Counted from the stretch's first letter, positions 1 through 11,436 are shown. The stretch is DNA of 29,890 nucleotides from Acanthaster planci (GCF_001949145.1 NW_019091440.1:1333798-1363687), one strand, 5' to 3'. The notes: generated by a model from the letters alone, not told the origin. Program-made: numbers and translations.

Positions 1-440
1 ATAACGAGAAGGAGTGCCTTTTATAAAATGTGCACGCCAAGTATAAAACAAAACTCAAGAGTGGCACAGTTGAGATATTAAGGGAGAGGAACCAACCGTG
101 AGATGGGTAAAAATAGCCCGGCTCTTTGTGAGTTGACTCAAAGTCGGAATCAACCACTGAAACGCATTTTAAAAAATTAGATTCCGCAATCTGCAAAGGG
201 GAACCTGAAAGAAAAAATGTCAATTTTATATGAATACGTGTTGAAGGATTTCCTCGAAATTGGTTGACAAACCCTTACCACATACAAATAGAAAAGGAAG
301 TATGACAAAGTATGACAAATTCCTGTAGTTATTTTCACAAAACCAGTCCCGATGTAAATTATTTCCTCATTCTTTTTCAAAAGTCCCCCAACAACAACTC
401 TGCTTCTGATATTTATCCGGATTGTCTTTCCTCGTACTAG

Positions 441-647
441 AAACTTGAAACTGGCGACTATGTCCACCGTCAGTGCGCCTTGAAGGAAGATTGTGCTAGA
501 TCTGGTGGGATTAATGTTTGTGGCGAAGATAAAACTGGCACTTACATTTGCTGCTGCACCACAGACGGATGCAACGGCGCTATGACAACCAGCATCAGCT
601 ATTTGGTCGTGACTGCTCTGCTCGTCCTGACGAAGGCCTTGTATTAA
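441..647 (+). CDS. Ly6/uPAR-like GPI-anchored protein, last exon (gene 1, partial)
   Basis: This is the 3' terminal coding exon of a three-finger (LU domain) protein; its first two exons lie left of the window. It follows a pyrimidine-rich acceptor ending TACTAG, starts in phase 0 with AAA, and encodes 68 residues before TAA. Visible are Cys spaced C-x5-C-x8-C-x9-CCC-x4-CN. A Ser/Thr-rich spacer follows, then a hydrophobic tail (SYLVVTALLVLTKALY) typical of a GPI-anchor signal. It is the closest paralogue of gene 2 exon 3: the last 33 codons are nearly identical, whereas the first 36 differ at 15 amino acids. Known LU proteins act as surface receptors, co-receptors or complement regulators; the ligand here cannot be told. 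The tail supports extracellular, membrane-anchored location by inference. Confidence 0.88.
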   Translation, partial: KLETGDYVHRQCALKEDCARSGGINVCGEDKTGTYICCCTTDGCNGAMTTSISYLVVTALLVLTKALY

Positions 648-708
648 CTGTATTGGAGGCAGCTATCAAAGAAAGGACATCCAGTTGCTTTAGTTATTTA
701 GCTATTTC

Positions 709-714
709 AATAAA
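709..714 (+). promoter_or_regulatory. Polyadenylation signal of gene 1
   Basis: A canonical AATAAA lies 62 nt after the gene 1 stop codon, in a region well conserved with the gene 2 3' UTR, where the same hexamer sits at 11506-11511. Confidence 0.65.
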
Positions 715-1436
715 TAGTTAAATCAAGTGACACGCCGGAAGAATCACCAGGGATTGCATAGCTTCGTGAAATATAGGCAAGGGGAAAAGTTGCTTATTCT
801 TAGCAAACTTGAAACTCCCTGAACTCTTCGATCGCAAGTAAGCCCGTGTCTTTAAATTATAGCAAACAATTACGGCTTAGATCAGGGCCCAATTTCATGG
901 CACTGCTAACTGTAAGCAAAAAATCGGCGCTTACCGTAGCAGAAAATTCTGCGCTTATGGCAAACGTATTTCACTGGTTAGCGAGGAATTTGGGCGTTGC
1001 ACATGCGTATACGCCCTAACTAAGGATTCTGTGCTTAAACTGTCAGCGCAGAATTTTTCTGCAGAAGTTTGCCTACTGTATGGCATCATGCCGTAATATA
1101 TTAGCATCATAGTTATAGCATGGCCATTTGCTGCATATGCCTCACAAGTACCGGTGGGTAGTTGGATTGGGTGCTTATTTGTAGAAATCACAATCTCATA
1201 AGGTAACAAGAAATGGAACAAAGGTCACGACAAACAACAAGAAACGATCAACAAACTAGTTGTGAGCCAATCTGTAGTATGTCACTCGGTCATTACGACA
1301 TCACTACGCCATTTAGGTATCTTTCTCATGCCTGTCATTACAACCCTCACAATATATTTACGGGGACAACGGTCACTCATTGAGTCTTTCAACCAAACGT
1401 GTACATAAATATTCCCAATCGATTCCATGATTTGAT

Positions 1437-2480
1437 AGTCTTTGGATGTGCCATAGCCCAAAAAGGATATCTTTTAGAGTTCATTTTAGAGTAAAAATGC
1501 AATATGTTCGTGCAGCCTTTTTAACGAGAATATTGTTTTAGATGTTTTGCAGTGTTCGAGGCTGGATAGTGATCAGGTGCCGCACTCTTTCCATTGGGCT
1601 GGGATAATGGAATAATTCCATTTAGAAACAGATATTTGTAGTTGATTTTGTATTTCTCACTGCATTTAAGGCATCACTACGATAGAGCTGCATTGCTAGA
1701 ATCATGATGTAGGGCATCAATATGCGCAATAAATTGTGAACTTGTTCCTTTGCGTGTATCTTCCCCAGTTGTTTTAGCTCTCCAGAGAACTATCTTCCTC
1801 AAAAAAGTGTCAGTGATGGTGCGCAGTGTGTTCACAATTATTCATGTAAACTAAAGGAGATTACAAGACCTCTTGGTCAACTGGGTTATTACGCTTCAAG
1901 TTTTAACAAAGGCTATTTCATACCATGAGCATAAACCTCGGAGTTGCATGGGTGCGGAAGGATACATACCATGAGCATAAGCCCCGGAGTTGGGCGCGGA
2001 AGGATACATACCAAGAGCATAAACCCCGGAGTTGGGTGCGCAAGGATACATACCATGATCATAAACCCCGGATTTGGGTGGGGAAGGATACACACCGTGA
2101 GCATAAACCCCGGAGTTGGGTGCGCAAGGATACATACTGCGTGCATGAACTCCGGAGTTGTGTGGGGATATTTATTGAACGTCTTACCAAACGAAATGTA
2201 CTCAGTGTCCTTCAGAAATGAAGAATGTACATGTACAACCCATGCCGTTCTGATGTAAAATTCCGAATTAATTAATGTAATACATATTGGGTGTCTTTAG
2301 AATGAAACCAATGAAGGTTGCCATTTCCAAAAAAAGAATTAGTCATATTCAGAAAAACAACTTCATTTCATTTTTTTTTATTTGTTCGTGGTGGTAGTAG
2401 GGTGTCTGCAGAATGGCCAGAAATCATGTGTTATGTTCGTTCCGCTAAACGCTACACATGACCGAATCCACATCCCGCGA
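1437..2480. other. About 1 kb present only in duplication copy 1
   Basis: The two duplication copies are alignable on both sides of this block, but copy 2 has only about 35 bases here (12213-12248). The block holds a 42-bp minisatellite and three loosely similar words reading roughly GTGTCTTTAGAATGA (near 2207, 2291 and 2402). No terminal inverted repeats or target-site duplication were seen, so insertion in copy 1 and deletion from copy 2 are both possible. Confidence 0.7.
1919..2169 (+). repeat. 42-bp minisatellite, about six units
   Basis: Six consecutive units share GGATACATACCATGAGCATA followed by a CCCCGGAGTTGGGTGCG-like half. Four central units are exactly 42 bp; the first and last are diverged. 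Because 42 is a multiple of three and the unit lacks stops in several frames, repetitive open frames appear on both strands (14-residue periodic peptides). There is no splice or initiation context, so I treat these frames as by-products of the repeat. Confidence 0.9.
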
Positions 2481-3865
2481 CTTCTTCTAACTATCCCTAA
2501 TGCTACTTTTAGAGGGGGCTTCACTGATGGAATCATCCGGGCAGTCACTGAAACAGGGCGGGGCCAAACCTACGCTCCCATATGTTTGTACACAGACTCC
2601 CCACCACGTGTCTGCTACATGTTTGTGAAGAGTATACCCTCTCCCTTCTCCTTGGCCACTGAGTCACAACTGGCTGGCGCCCATCAGATAGCTTACTGAC
2701 CTCCAGCCCCCCCCCCAACCTGATTCTAGCCATGTGGAAAAAAATCTTTGACCACGCAAAATGACACACACAGGCTGGCCTGAGGAGGTTTCCATCTCTT
2801 TTACTTCAGATGGCAACAGAATTCGATTTATGAGTCCTTTGTAATATAAATATGATTTGGCCATAATTTGGACAACGTGCCGCACAGGTGCACAAACTGA
2901 GGGGGATACTCTGTATTACACCTGTACATCATGGACATCGTCCCCTAGGATGATGGCAGCCCCTCCCTTCCAGTTTCCATGGTCGAGCAAGCCCCGCCTC
3001 CCCTATCCCAAAATTTCCAGCACGAAAACGTCATTATAGCATACACTGTTCAGGTTCCTCATGTGATTTCCGTGATGCCGTGTCCCTTTTCAAATCGACC
3101 ATACACAGAACAGTTGAGCGCTAAGTCAATTTTGCTAAATAAAAGTTCCTCTTGGGGGATATTTTTTTTCGCCTCGGTCTTTCACAATGTTTATTTTGGT
3201 TCATGGATGCGCCTATTACCAAACATAATTGGTGGAATGGTCGCACATGCATAATGTAACGATCCGTGCCTCCATTGCAGCACCAAGCAGCGCGATAGAC
3301 GGTCCAGTCATGGCAAGAATGACTTATTATGTTATGTGTGGACATACAAACCGGGACTTTGGACGCGTGGGATCTGCGAGTGGCTTCACAATCGCTGTGA
3401 TAGTCTTGATGTGATCAACAGGTCTGGGCAACTCCTCGTCATCCATAGTGAATCACGAGAGTAGGCCTAACGATGGCATTTAACAACCAACAGCTTGATG
3501 ACAAGTGAGATGTGTTTATGTTTACTAAACCCTTCGGCAGGGTACCTGTACGTGCCCGTATAATGACCCATCGATAACCTCCTCCTGTCAATCAGGTCCC
3601 GTATAAATTCTGCAAGATCACAGGCTCAACATGTAATTCCGTACATGTATGTTGGTAAAGAAAATGAATTGCATTGAACTAACTTACGGAGAGCTGAATT
3701 TCACTCAACGTGCTCTCTAAAACTTCCTCGTAGTGCCCTCACCCTCAATTACCTGTATCTTACTTTGTTAGTGGAATCAATAATAAGAAAACCACTGGAA
3801 GCGAAATGCAATCCCGTTTGTGTTGTGTTGTCCGTCACTGTGTCCATGCGCTCTCGTGGCTCTCG

Positions 3866-4299
3866 TTGGTACCCGCACACAGTTGTGCAAAGGTCACTCG
3901 ACTCTCTTCTAGCAGATCAAAAATCATGACGCCGTTCACTTAGAGGAAGTAAATGATATCTAATCTATCGAAATTAGCTGATGCATTCCATGTTTATTTC
4001 TGTAAAGATAGAGTGGTGATTCTCTCAATCAAAACAGTGTTGAGATTAAATATTCAGTCTAGTTTTGGTGTGGATTTGATCCTTATACCCTCAAGAGAAA
4101 TATAGATCTTAGTCAATGACGGATCGGTGAGAACGCAACTGGAGCTTTGAATTTTTTGTCGTACGAGTGATAAAAAAGAAGGCTACTTTTAAAGTTATTT
4201 CACCGTCTTTCTTCCAAAAGTACAAATCTCTCAATTTCTTCCCACTGAAAGGCTTTTTTAAATTAATTACATTCTTGTCTCCCCCAACCAAAGTGGCCT
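3866..4299 (+). pseudogene. Relic of a Ly6-like gene 5' end (exon lost)
   Basis: The left part (3866-4024) resembles 15109-15417, the DNA just upstream of gene 3 exon 1, through CACAGTTGTGCA, CTCTTCTAG, TAGAGGAAG and ATTCCATGTTTATTT-like words. The right part (4191-4299) resembles 15733-15849 in gene 3 intron 1, sharing AAAGTTATTTCACC at its start and AAGTGGCC at its end. Between the two blocks there are 167 nt here but 316 nt at gene 3, and the signal-peptide exon is absent. It follows duplication copy 1 as gene 3 follows copy 2, so it is probably the decayed counterpart of gene 3. No exon 2 or 3 relic was found downstream. Confidence 0.5.
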
Positions 4300-5570
4300 A
4301 GAGCCCGTGTCTTTGGATTTGTCCTTTGTCTCATAGTCTCCTTACAGTTACTCCGACAGTGGACCGATGTTGTATTGACGTCGTTGTAACGTCAGGCGAT
4401 GACCAAGTTAATGTTGAAAAAACGTCAATATCAGACGTCTTTCTGACGGCATTTTGCACCCGATGGTGATGTCAAGATAACGCATAAGTCACAGGTCGAG
4501 AAGCCATTAGATTGACGTCAACAAACTGCCACGAAAACATGTAATTTGTAGGACCTTTTCCTTTTTTTCAAAGTCTAGCAGATGTTGAAATAATGTTCTA
4601 TCGACGAAAATGTATCTTACCTGCGACTCGGGGAGCTTCCTGAGGGGTCGGGGCTTCTATTTTTTATTGACAAATAAAATTGTTGTCAATTTCTTCATGT
4701 AACCAGAGATTACATTTTTACATCCTGATATATATTCCAGGATTATATTTACAATTAATAAACAAAGCCACTTTTGTTTATTAGCCTCCCGAAAGTAATC
4801 ATGGTGGGTAGATGGAAGACAGAAAAAAATCATTCTCGTGAATATATTACTTTTCCGGGAAATTAATGGCGTTTATATGCAAAACTACAGTCACAAAGCA
4901 AAACATTTGTGAAAAAAAAAACCAATTGCTTGAGAAACTGATGAAAAAGGGCAAAATCACTCGGGAAATGTACAAATGCCCCTCTCCTCACTAAGTATCA
5001 CTGATCACGTATCTTTTGGCAATAAATTTCAAAGCATTAGTTATGTGGATCAATTCTGGATGAACTAATAAACTGTATATTAATTTTGCATTTGCCCTGC
5101 CTGACGTGTATTTAACACTGTAAACTTAGTGTATACACCGAAGGCTTGTGCAAAATTACTTGACACGAGTCCATGATTGTCTTTCGCTCTTGACTTGGCA
5201 GACCTTATAATGCAGGCCAGGGCAATGTGACTGTCTATGATTTGTAACAGTTAGCAGATTGCGACATAATTTTCACTCAGAAATGTTCAGAACCGTAGAA
5301 TATAGTTTTCATGCTCTAGATGATGGCCCATGATCATTAGCATAAACGTGGTTAAAACTACAGAGATCAATAGAGTACTCAACTAAGCATTTTCTTGCCT
5401 TTACACAAGACTAAGAGAGATAAACGTGTGTATTATAAACTAATAAATTACTCAGCATAAAGTCACAATAACCATTGATTATTTATACAGTCGAACGTTG
5501 TGGCAGCATTGTTCTAATGTTACTATAGCAATTTGGTACGGAGCACTGGAAGTGCCATCCCACTTGGTGA
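4300..5570. other. No gene seen
   Basis: This AT-rich stretch shows no convincing coding frame, RNA gene or clear repeat. GACGTC-type words cluster at 4375-4520, without a nearby transcription unit. Confidence 0.5.
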
Positions 5571-5589
5571 GATCCTGATTTTTTTTTTC

Positions 5590-6410
5590 TGGGGATGACG
5601 ATATCATTCAGGAAAGATGACGATATCCTGAAATAAGTGATCACTGGTTGAAGACATCGTAGACGTCTAGGACTGAAAAAGCATCACCCTACACGCTACT
5701 GGTACTCAGATCTCCGTATCTTGCCATTTGTAGAGAGGGACAATTACAAGTCGTTATCCCATAATGTCGGCATATTGAAGGTATAATCTAATCCATGCTG
5801 ATTTGTTCCGGGCCTGGGGTCCACGTATTGCAGAATGGCAACCCTAAAAATCGACATCTTTATGCCAAAGGATAGAAACATTTCTAAATTAGATGACGAC
5901 ATTCAAAGATACGTTCCTCTGAATGACGTCAAAGGGATATTATTTACATGAGATATCATCCTGAAGATGGGATGTTGGCTCCTTAGATAATGAATCGGAT
6001 GATGATGGTATCCTACTCTGTCGTCATCTCAAGACACATTTCTCAGGAAGCTGCCATTTTATTTTCAAGATGTTGTCATCTTATCCCCTAATGTTGATTT
6101 CCCATCAATTTGTGACATGGGAGTTTCTAGCTGGAACAAGGTAGGTCGCAATTTTCCTAGCAACGAAGGCTCCTTTGGCCGGACCTGTACTTCGCTGGTT
6201 CACTATGAGTTACAGGCAAAACCAGCCGAACCAACCAAACCGTTACCAGCAAAATGAACACCTCCAACCAGCATTGCTCTTTTTGACCGATGAGGGGAGC
6301 TTCTGCTCAAGGCAGATTATCGTACGGCCCTCATCACATATGAATTAACCCAGGATGCCCTCATTTTGCCTGTACTATGATGCCATCCTGAGATACAACT
6401 TTCCCGGATC
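5590..6410. repeat. Degenerate dispersed short repeats (GATGACGATATCC-like)
   Basis: Variants of GATGACGATATCCTGA recur on both strands, near 5595, 5619, 5893, 5951, 6000, 6067 and 6380. Spacing is irregular and similarity modest, so this may be an old eroded repeat field. No gene is visible within it. Confidence 0.4.
6245..6321 (+). repeat. Short dispersed repeat, copy A
   Basis: This resembles 14745-14820 in the same orientation: AAAATGAA, a CTCC-CCAAC core, a CTTTTT-GACC word, a GGGG run and CTTCT-C follow in the same order. It lies right of the relic 5' end, whereas copy B lies left of the corresponding block, so it does not follow the tandem-duplication order and may be a mobile-element fragment. 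Confidence 0.4.
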
Positions 6411-6794
6411 TCAACAAGTCAGAAGTCACTTCCGGAGCTCCGTACATTTTATTATGTTAATGTATTGAATTATACCGCCCCACTCACGTAGTTTTTTGTC
6501 CAGTCGCACGCTGTAAGTATTTGTTGACGCTGCATTGCAGGCGTTAGCTATTGCGTCTACGGTATCCGTCAACACAGAAGCTACCCTGTCGCTCAGGTAA
6601 AATGTTTTGGTTTGTTTGCAAATAATAGTTACAGAAACACTTCTTGTGCAGTTATCTGTCGTGAGCCGACGTCAGCTTGCTGGTCTTCCTTCTTTGGTTG
6701 TGAGAATTACAACAAAGCAGAGCATACAGTGTGGAAATGCAATGAATGAAAGCACCGCAAGTGACTCATTGGTCGCACTGCACTGCGCTGCTGA

Positions 6795-7685
6795 TATTCC
6801 ATTTTCGTGGTCCACATCTCACTTTTACCTGAATTGTCAAATCAGAAATACGGAATTTGTTCTACAGCCCAACAAATGCAAATTAATGAAGTGTACCCGG
6901 ACGGTCCTAGGTTTGATAAAGTAACTGGGGCGTTGGCAAATGATGAAGGAAATGTGGAAGAACTTACAATTTACACTTAAGTTATCGTTAGGCTCCCAGA
7001 TTTGTGGCAGGGTCGTAACAACGGCCCACAATTTCATACACACGTTTCACAATGTGCACATCACTGTGCGTTATTCAGCTTACCGGCACACGAGGTACAG
7101 TTGCCAGGGTTCTTTATTTACGGAAATGTTGGTTCCATTGCCGGAAATATTTAACAGTACTAACGACAGAAGCTGTAAACTGCACAACATGTGGCCGTGA
7201 CCATGGAGGAACTAAACTCAGACATTCGAACTGAAGAACTGTTACATTCCATTGATTTAACTCCCGAAATGCTGCAACAATGTCCCATAGCAAAACGGTA
7301 CCCAAAACATGGTCATTTATGTTCATTTCTGAGCGGGGCTAACTTCACTGCCTGCCAAAAATAAGTTTTTGTATCCCCGTATGTCGTCGGTGTTTTCACG
7401 AAGTGAAAAAGGATAATCGATAATGTTTCAATTATAGCAGATATAGCATATGAGTTTGTAGAATTCTTTAACATGATTTCTTCAAAGCTGAAGGGGTATT
7501 TTAGTAAAGTGATTCTAAGTAGTACGCACTGGCCTGTCATTACAAAATACATAGCGCACAATTATTACTTGTCAGCTCTAAAGATCATCAGAGACCGTTT
7601 GCAATTGTTTTATTTAAAATTAGCTAATTTTGAAATAACCCCAGACGGCAAAAACGATGCTGGATATCATGTTAGTGGTTAAATT
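6795..7685 (+). pseudogene. Decayed coding-like frame, family not recognised
   Basis: One reading frame stays open for most of about 295 codons. It is interrupted by five TAA (6978, 7152, 7161, 7176, 7362) and one TGA (7404), and ends at TAA 7683. Three of the stops cluster within 27 nt. Segments read like protein, for example VYPDGPRFDKVTGALANDEG near 6890-6950, LPAHEVQLPGFFIYGNVG near 7081-7140, and a 53-residue stretch from an ATG at 7203. The 5' side may continue in another frame (about 6607-6800), implying a frameshift. No intron signals fit. I do not recognise the family; a dead mobile-element or captured gene is the most likely explanation, and chance is not excluded. Confidence 0.35.
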
Positions 7686-8966
7686 CTTCTCTGATATCCT
7701 GGATATAAATTAACTGGTACCAGGCTGACTTGAGCCTGCATAAGGAAACACTACGCTTCATATTATGTGACAACTGTCATTGATTAACAGATGGTCATTC
7801 CTCCGAAGAACTAAGAAAAACATGTTGTGCGCATGCGTGTACGGAGCCTTGTGCACGTGTTTCACTTTCAAGTTATTCAAAAAGTAGCCTGTTGCTATTG
7901 CTAAAAATGTAATAAATAAAAATATGATTTGATTACTGAACCTGCTTGCATATTTTCTTGCATTACAGAAAAAAAATCAAAACTCGTGGCAAATCTGAAA
8001 GAAATTGACAGATCTGGGCCAGGAGAGTTTTTGTTTAGAAACTCAGAAGGTAACGTTTGGCATGTTTTTGAGCCATAAAGTGTGTCAAGTTTTACTGTTT
8101 TGGTAGGTGCTTAACTACAAGTGCACCACACGCTATTGGGATACAATCTGCCCTTGCCCATCGTAAGCTGGAGGTTTATCCTTACCACTGTGACCCGCAG
8201 ACCTGCGCTGTCTTGTGTAAATAATATGCCATGACAACGCCGCGCACATGCATTAGTATACAGTACAGTACATGTGCACGTTTAAACTCACGGAAGCGGG
8301 CATGCACATAAATGACCAGAGCCAGCAAGTAGCATAATAGGCAGAGTGAGCCTCATTTCCTGACAGATTCTGTGTTGTTGTTGTTGTTGTTTTTTCCTGC
8401 GTTACATACGATATCCGGATGTAGCGGCAACGCATACGGTCACCGTCATGGCATTGTGTATCCAGATGTACACGTATTGTACCAGTAGCATTTTTACACG
8501 ATCAAACACGTACGTTCACAGACACGCATTACCTACGCACACGTGCTGCCAATCTGTAGTTTCCAGACCCGCAACTCAAGTGGCCGCCGTACGGAGTTGA
8601 GGTATGGGGCATATTCCAACGCCTCCAGTCGGGAAGGAAACAAGATAAATTAGCCAAATCCCTTCAAACAAATGGCTCCCAATTTTCTCAGCACAACCTG
8701 TTTTTCAAAACGTCTGGAAAACCTCTAATATTTGTTTTTATGCCTTTTGGAGAATTGTATCAAAATGACAAATCAACTTCTCTGATCTACACCCGCTCGA
8801 CAACAAAGACCCCTTTTTGTTTTTTTTTTACTTCGCTCATTACTCCAAGGTTCATTGCATTCCTCGACCATGGACTCTATTTTCAGTGTGTACAGTCACC
8901 TTTAATGCTGAGGTGACCAGTCAACATCACCTATTGACTTTTTTTACTAGTAAATTCATTAGTATG
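7686..8966. other. No gene seen
   Basis: Apart from a short GTT microsatellite no feature was supported here. Short open frames on both strands lack splice context and protein-like composition. Confidence 0.5.
8374..8391 (+). repeat. GTT microsatellite
   Basis: About six tandem GTT triplets run directly into a T tract. Confidence 0.85.
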
Positions 8967-8978
8967 CGCGCATGCGCA
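8967..8978. promoter_or_regulatory. Perfect NRF-1-type palindrome
   Basis: The sequence CGCGCATGCGCA fits the NRF-1 consensus YGCGCAYGCGCR. It lies about 420 bp upstream of the gene 2 start codon. A near match is at 7828-7839. Any role in gene 2 transcription is inference. Confidence 0.25.
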
Positions 8979-9398
8979 CAAATGGCCTTGGCAGCAAGAA
9001 GTGTGGGCGGGCCATTGAAAACGTACAGGGGGGTGGTTTTGATAATTTTCTCTCACGTTCTCTAGCTTTGTTTTTTCCCCTAAAATCTAATTAAATTGTT
9101 TTTGATATAAAACCACACGAAAGGAGACTGGCTTACATAAAACAACCTCATGAGCACAGGAAAAATCACAATTATAAAGTCTTTTTACAGAGCACTGAAA
9201 ATCCCGCTAAGACGAGAAACAAATAGGATTTTTTTTTAATTTGTATATTCTATTAGATTTTCTATTAGTTTTTTTATACTATTGGATATTACTGATGCTG
9301 TTTTTTGCGCAAACCATTATGCTGGTATACACTGACCTTATTCTTGCATACATTGTCAGTAGAGTCGGGTGTTCAGCAGCAACGTTTCTTTACCAACC

Positions 9399-11436
9399 AT
9401 GAAGTGGACTTTGATGTTCGTCTGTGTCCTTGTTTGCCTTGGTAAGATGATAATCTCAAACAACTATTTCAACAACTACGCCTGTATTAAAAAATTGTTT
9501 TAGATTCTCAATTTGTCTACCATTAATGCACTCGTAGCACGTCAAATACCAGATGCAATTCTAGTGTTTTGCTTATGCGTCGTGTTTGATAGTCAATTTA
9601 TGAGATCCTAAAATGTCATACCTATTTCTGGCATACCCATGGCTGAACAAAGACCAATCACATTTTGCCTAAAATTTCTATGGGCAGCTATAAAGTTTGC
9701 AAAAATATGAGCTTTTGGTACTTCTTTTTCATTTAGAAAGTTATTTTCATTTAGTATTAATTACAACGTGTATTAATAGGGATTCTAATAGCTACGTGGA
9801 ATTCTTGAAATTCCGGAATTTGTTTTTGTACTTGTGCCCTAGAAGGCCAAGCAGCCACTTTTAGGAAAACAAGACCGTGATGCAGCGCCGTCAATTGGTG
9901 TCAGAAAAGGGAGAGTCGGGGTGGTAGACGGGAAAGGTGGAATGATATCGTGTCGGCCATGGACATTTGAAAAGTGGGGGGGGGACACCGTTTGACTCTT
10001 ATAACAGTCAATGTTTATGATTTCAATGTACATATGTAATACGCATCGAGAATGGCACATGTATGGCTTTTAAAATTGTCTTCCGTTTTTGAGTGATGTT
10101 GAATGCAGATCAGTCGTTAGAAGTCTTGAAAATTCTTTACTCTCCGCATCAATATTTTTACTCACCGCAACAAAGTGGGTGATGATGCAAAAGCCCACCT
10201 ACCTCAAAAAGGGGGATACATTACCCCCATCCACCGCGATTTACGCTCATGGTTTAACTTGACAAAGAGCGAATCGGGGAAAACGTTACTGTCATTTCTG
10301 TTCTTGTGTCAATTACTGTCCAGTCGATGGAATTGCGGCATTGAATTGCTATCAGTGTACGTCTCTCAACAACAACTGCAACGACCCGTTTGACAAGGTG
10401 GCACATAAGAATTTGCTCACCGACTGCCAATCGGGAGAAGTTTGCATGGTAAGAAAATGACACTTATGTTGAAAGAAACCTGTCGAACATTGGCTGAAAT
10501 TGGGATACTGTTTACCATTACAATTTACCCGCTACAAAGTAACAATTGCAATTTGGGACTTTTTCAAAACGAAAGTCTCTGGTGTAACGTCACTGAAAAG
10601 TTTACTCTTGTCCATTTTCCTAAGTAATGGTTCTTTGCCCTTTTCCATGTAAATCATTATCACGGTTCCATCCAAGGTCATTACAACCAGCTAACCTTGT
10701 GCTTCCACAAAATCAAATGCACGCAGGCTGGCACACGTGTAGCCTTGAACTTTATATGACCGTTACATCAAACCATACGTATATTTATGGTTAACTTTCA
10801 ACTTCCCTTTGATAACGAGAAGGAGTGCCTTTATAAAATGTGCACGCCAAGTATAAAAAAAACTCAAAAGTGGCACAGCTGAGGTATTAAGGGAGAGGAA
10901 CCAACCCTGCAACCGTGACATGGGTCAAAATAGTCCGGTTCTTTGAGGATTGAATCAACAACTAAAACACACTGTTCAAAATTCGATTCTGCAGTTGAGA
11001 AAGGGAAACCTGAAAGGAAAACCGTCAATTTTATTTGAATACATGTTGAAGGAATTTCTGCAAAATTGCTACATACAAATAGACAAGGAAGAGGCCCTAA
11101 GTGTGAAATTCCTGTAGTTATTTTCACAAAACCAGTCCCGATGTAAATTGATTCCTCGGTCTTTTTCAAAAGTCCCCCAACAACAATTTTGCTACTGATA
11201 TTTATTCGGATTGTCTTTCCTCGTACTAGAAAACTAAATATGGCGACTTCGTCAACCGTCTGTGCACTTTGAAGCCCGCTTGTACTGTATCTGGTGGGAT
11301 TAATGTTTGCGGCGACGATACAGTTGGCAATTACATTTGCTGCTGCACCACAGACGGATGCAACGGCGCTACGACAACCAGCATCAGCTATTTGGTCGTG
11401 ACTGCTCTGCTCGTCCTGACAAAGGCCTTGCATTAA
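9399..11436 (+). CDS. Ly6/uPAR-like GPI-anchored protein (gene 2, complete, three exons)
   Basis: Coding exons are 9399-9441, 10324-10448 and 11230-11436, with introns of 882 and 781 bp. The product is about 124 residues. The start ATG has a good context (ACC before it) and opens a signal peptide (MKWTLMFVCVLVCL) split in phase 1 at G/GTAAGA. Exon 2 follows a TGTCCAG acceptor and begins finger 1 with NCYQC, then C-NDPFD, and ends after VCM at GTAAGA in phase 0. Exon 3 adds seven Cys, CCCTTDGCN and a hydrophobic GPI-signal tail. In total 12 Cys are spaced as in an LU domain, two more than the canonical ten. Location should be the outer plasma membrane. It is the near twin of gene 1 at exon 3. 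Ligand and physiological role are unknown. Confidence 0.9.

Larger units (their letters stand above)
1..3664 (+). repeat. Segmental duplication, copy 1
   Basis: This stretch matches 10812-13507 in the same orientation, at roughly 90% identity by eye. The match starts at the first base of the window, so the true left end lies outside. It carries the last part of intron 2, exon 3, the 3' UTR and a long 3' flank of a Ly6-like gene. The alignment is interrupted once: about 1437-2480 here is replaced by about 35 unrelated bases near 12213-12248 in copy 2. It fades at about 3664 after the shared GTAAAGAAAAT. The conserved non-exonic part shows no coding signal that survives in both copies. Confidence 0.9.

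Noticed and set aside
1896-2258. Several periodic open frames on both strands
   Set aside because: They result from the 42-bp unit being a multiple of three; no start, splice or protein-family support.
5934-5941. Perfect TGACGTCA sites (also 20019-20026 and 24416-24423)
   Set aside because: Three isolated 8-mers, none near a recognised gene start; no clustering that would suggest a functional element.
10864-11433. 189-codon open frame on the minus strand, the longest in the window
   Set aside because: It lies antisense to gene 2 exon 3 and its intron; the plus-strand exon has splice sites, the LU cysteine pattern and a GPI tail. The matching minus frame in copy 1 (177-467) is much shorter.
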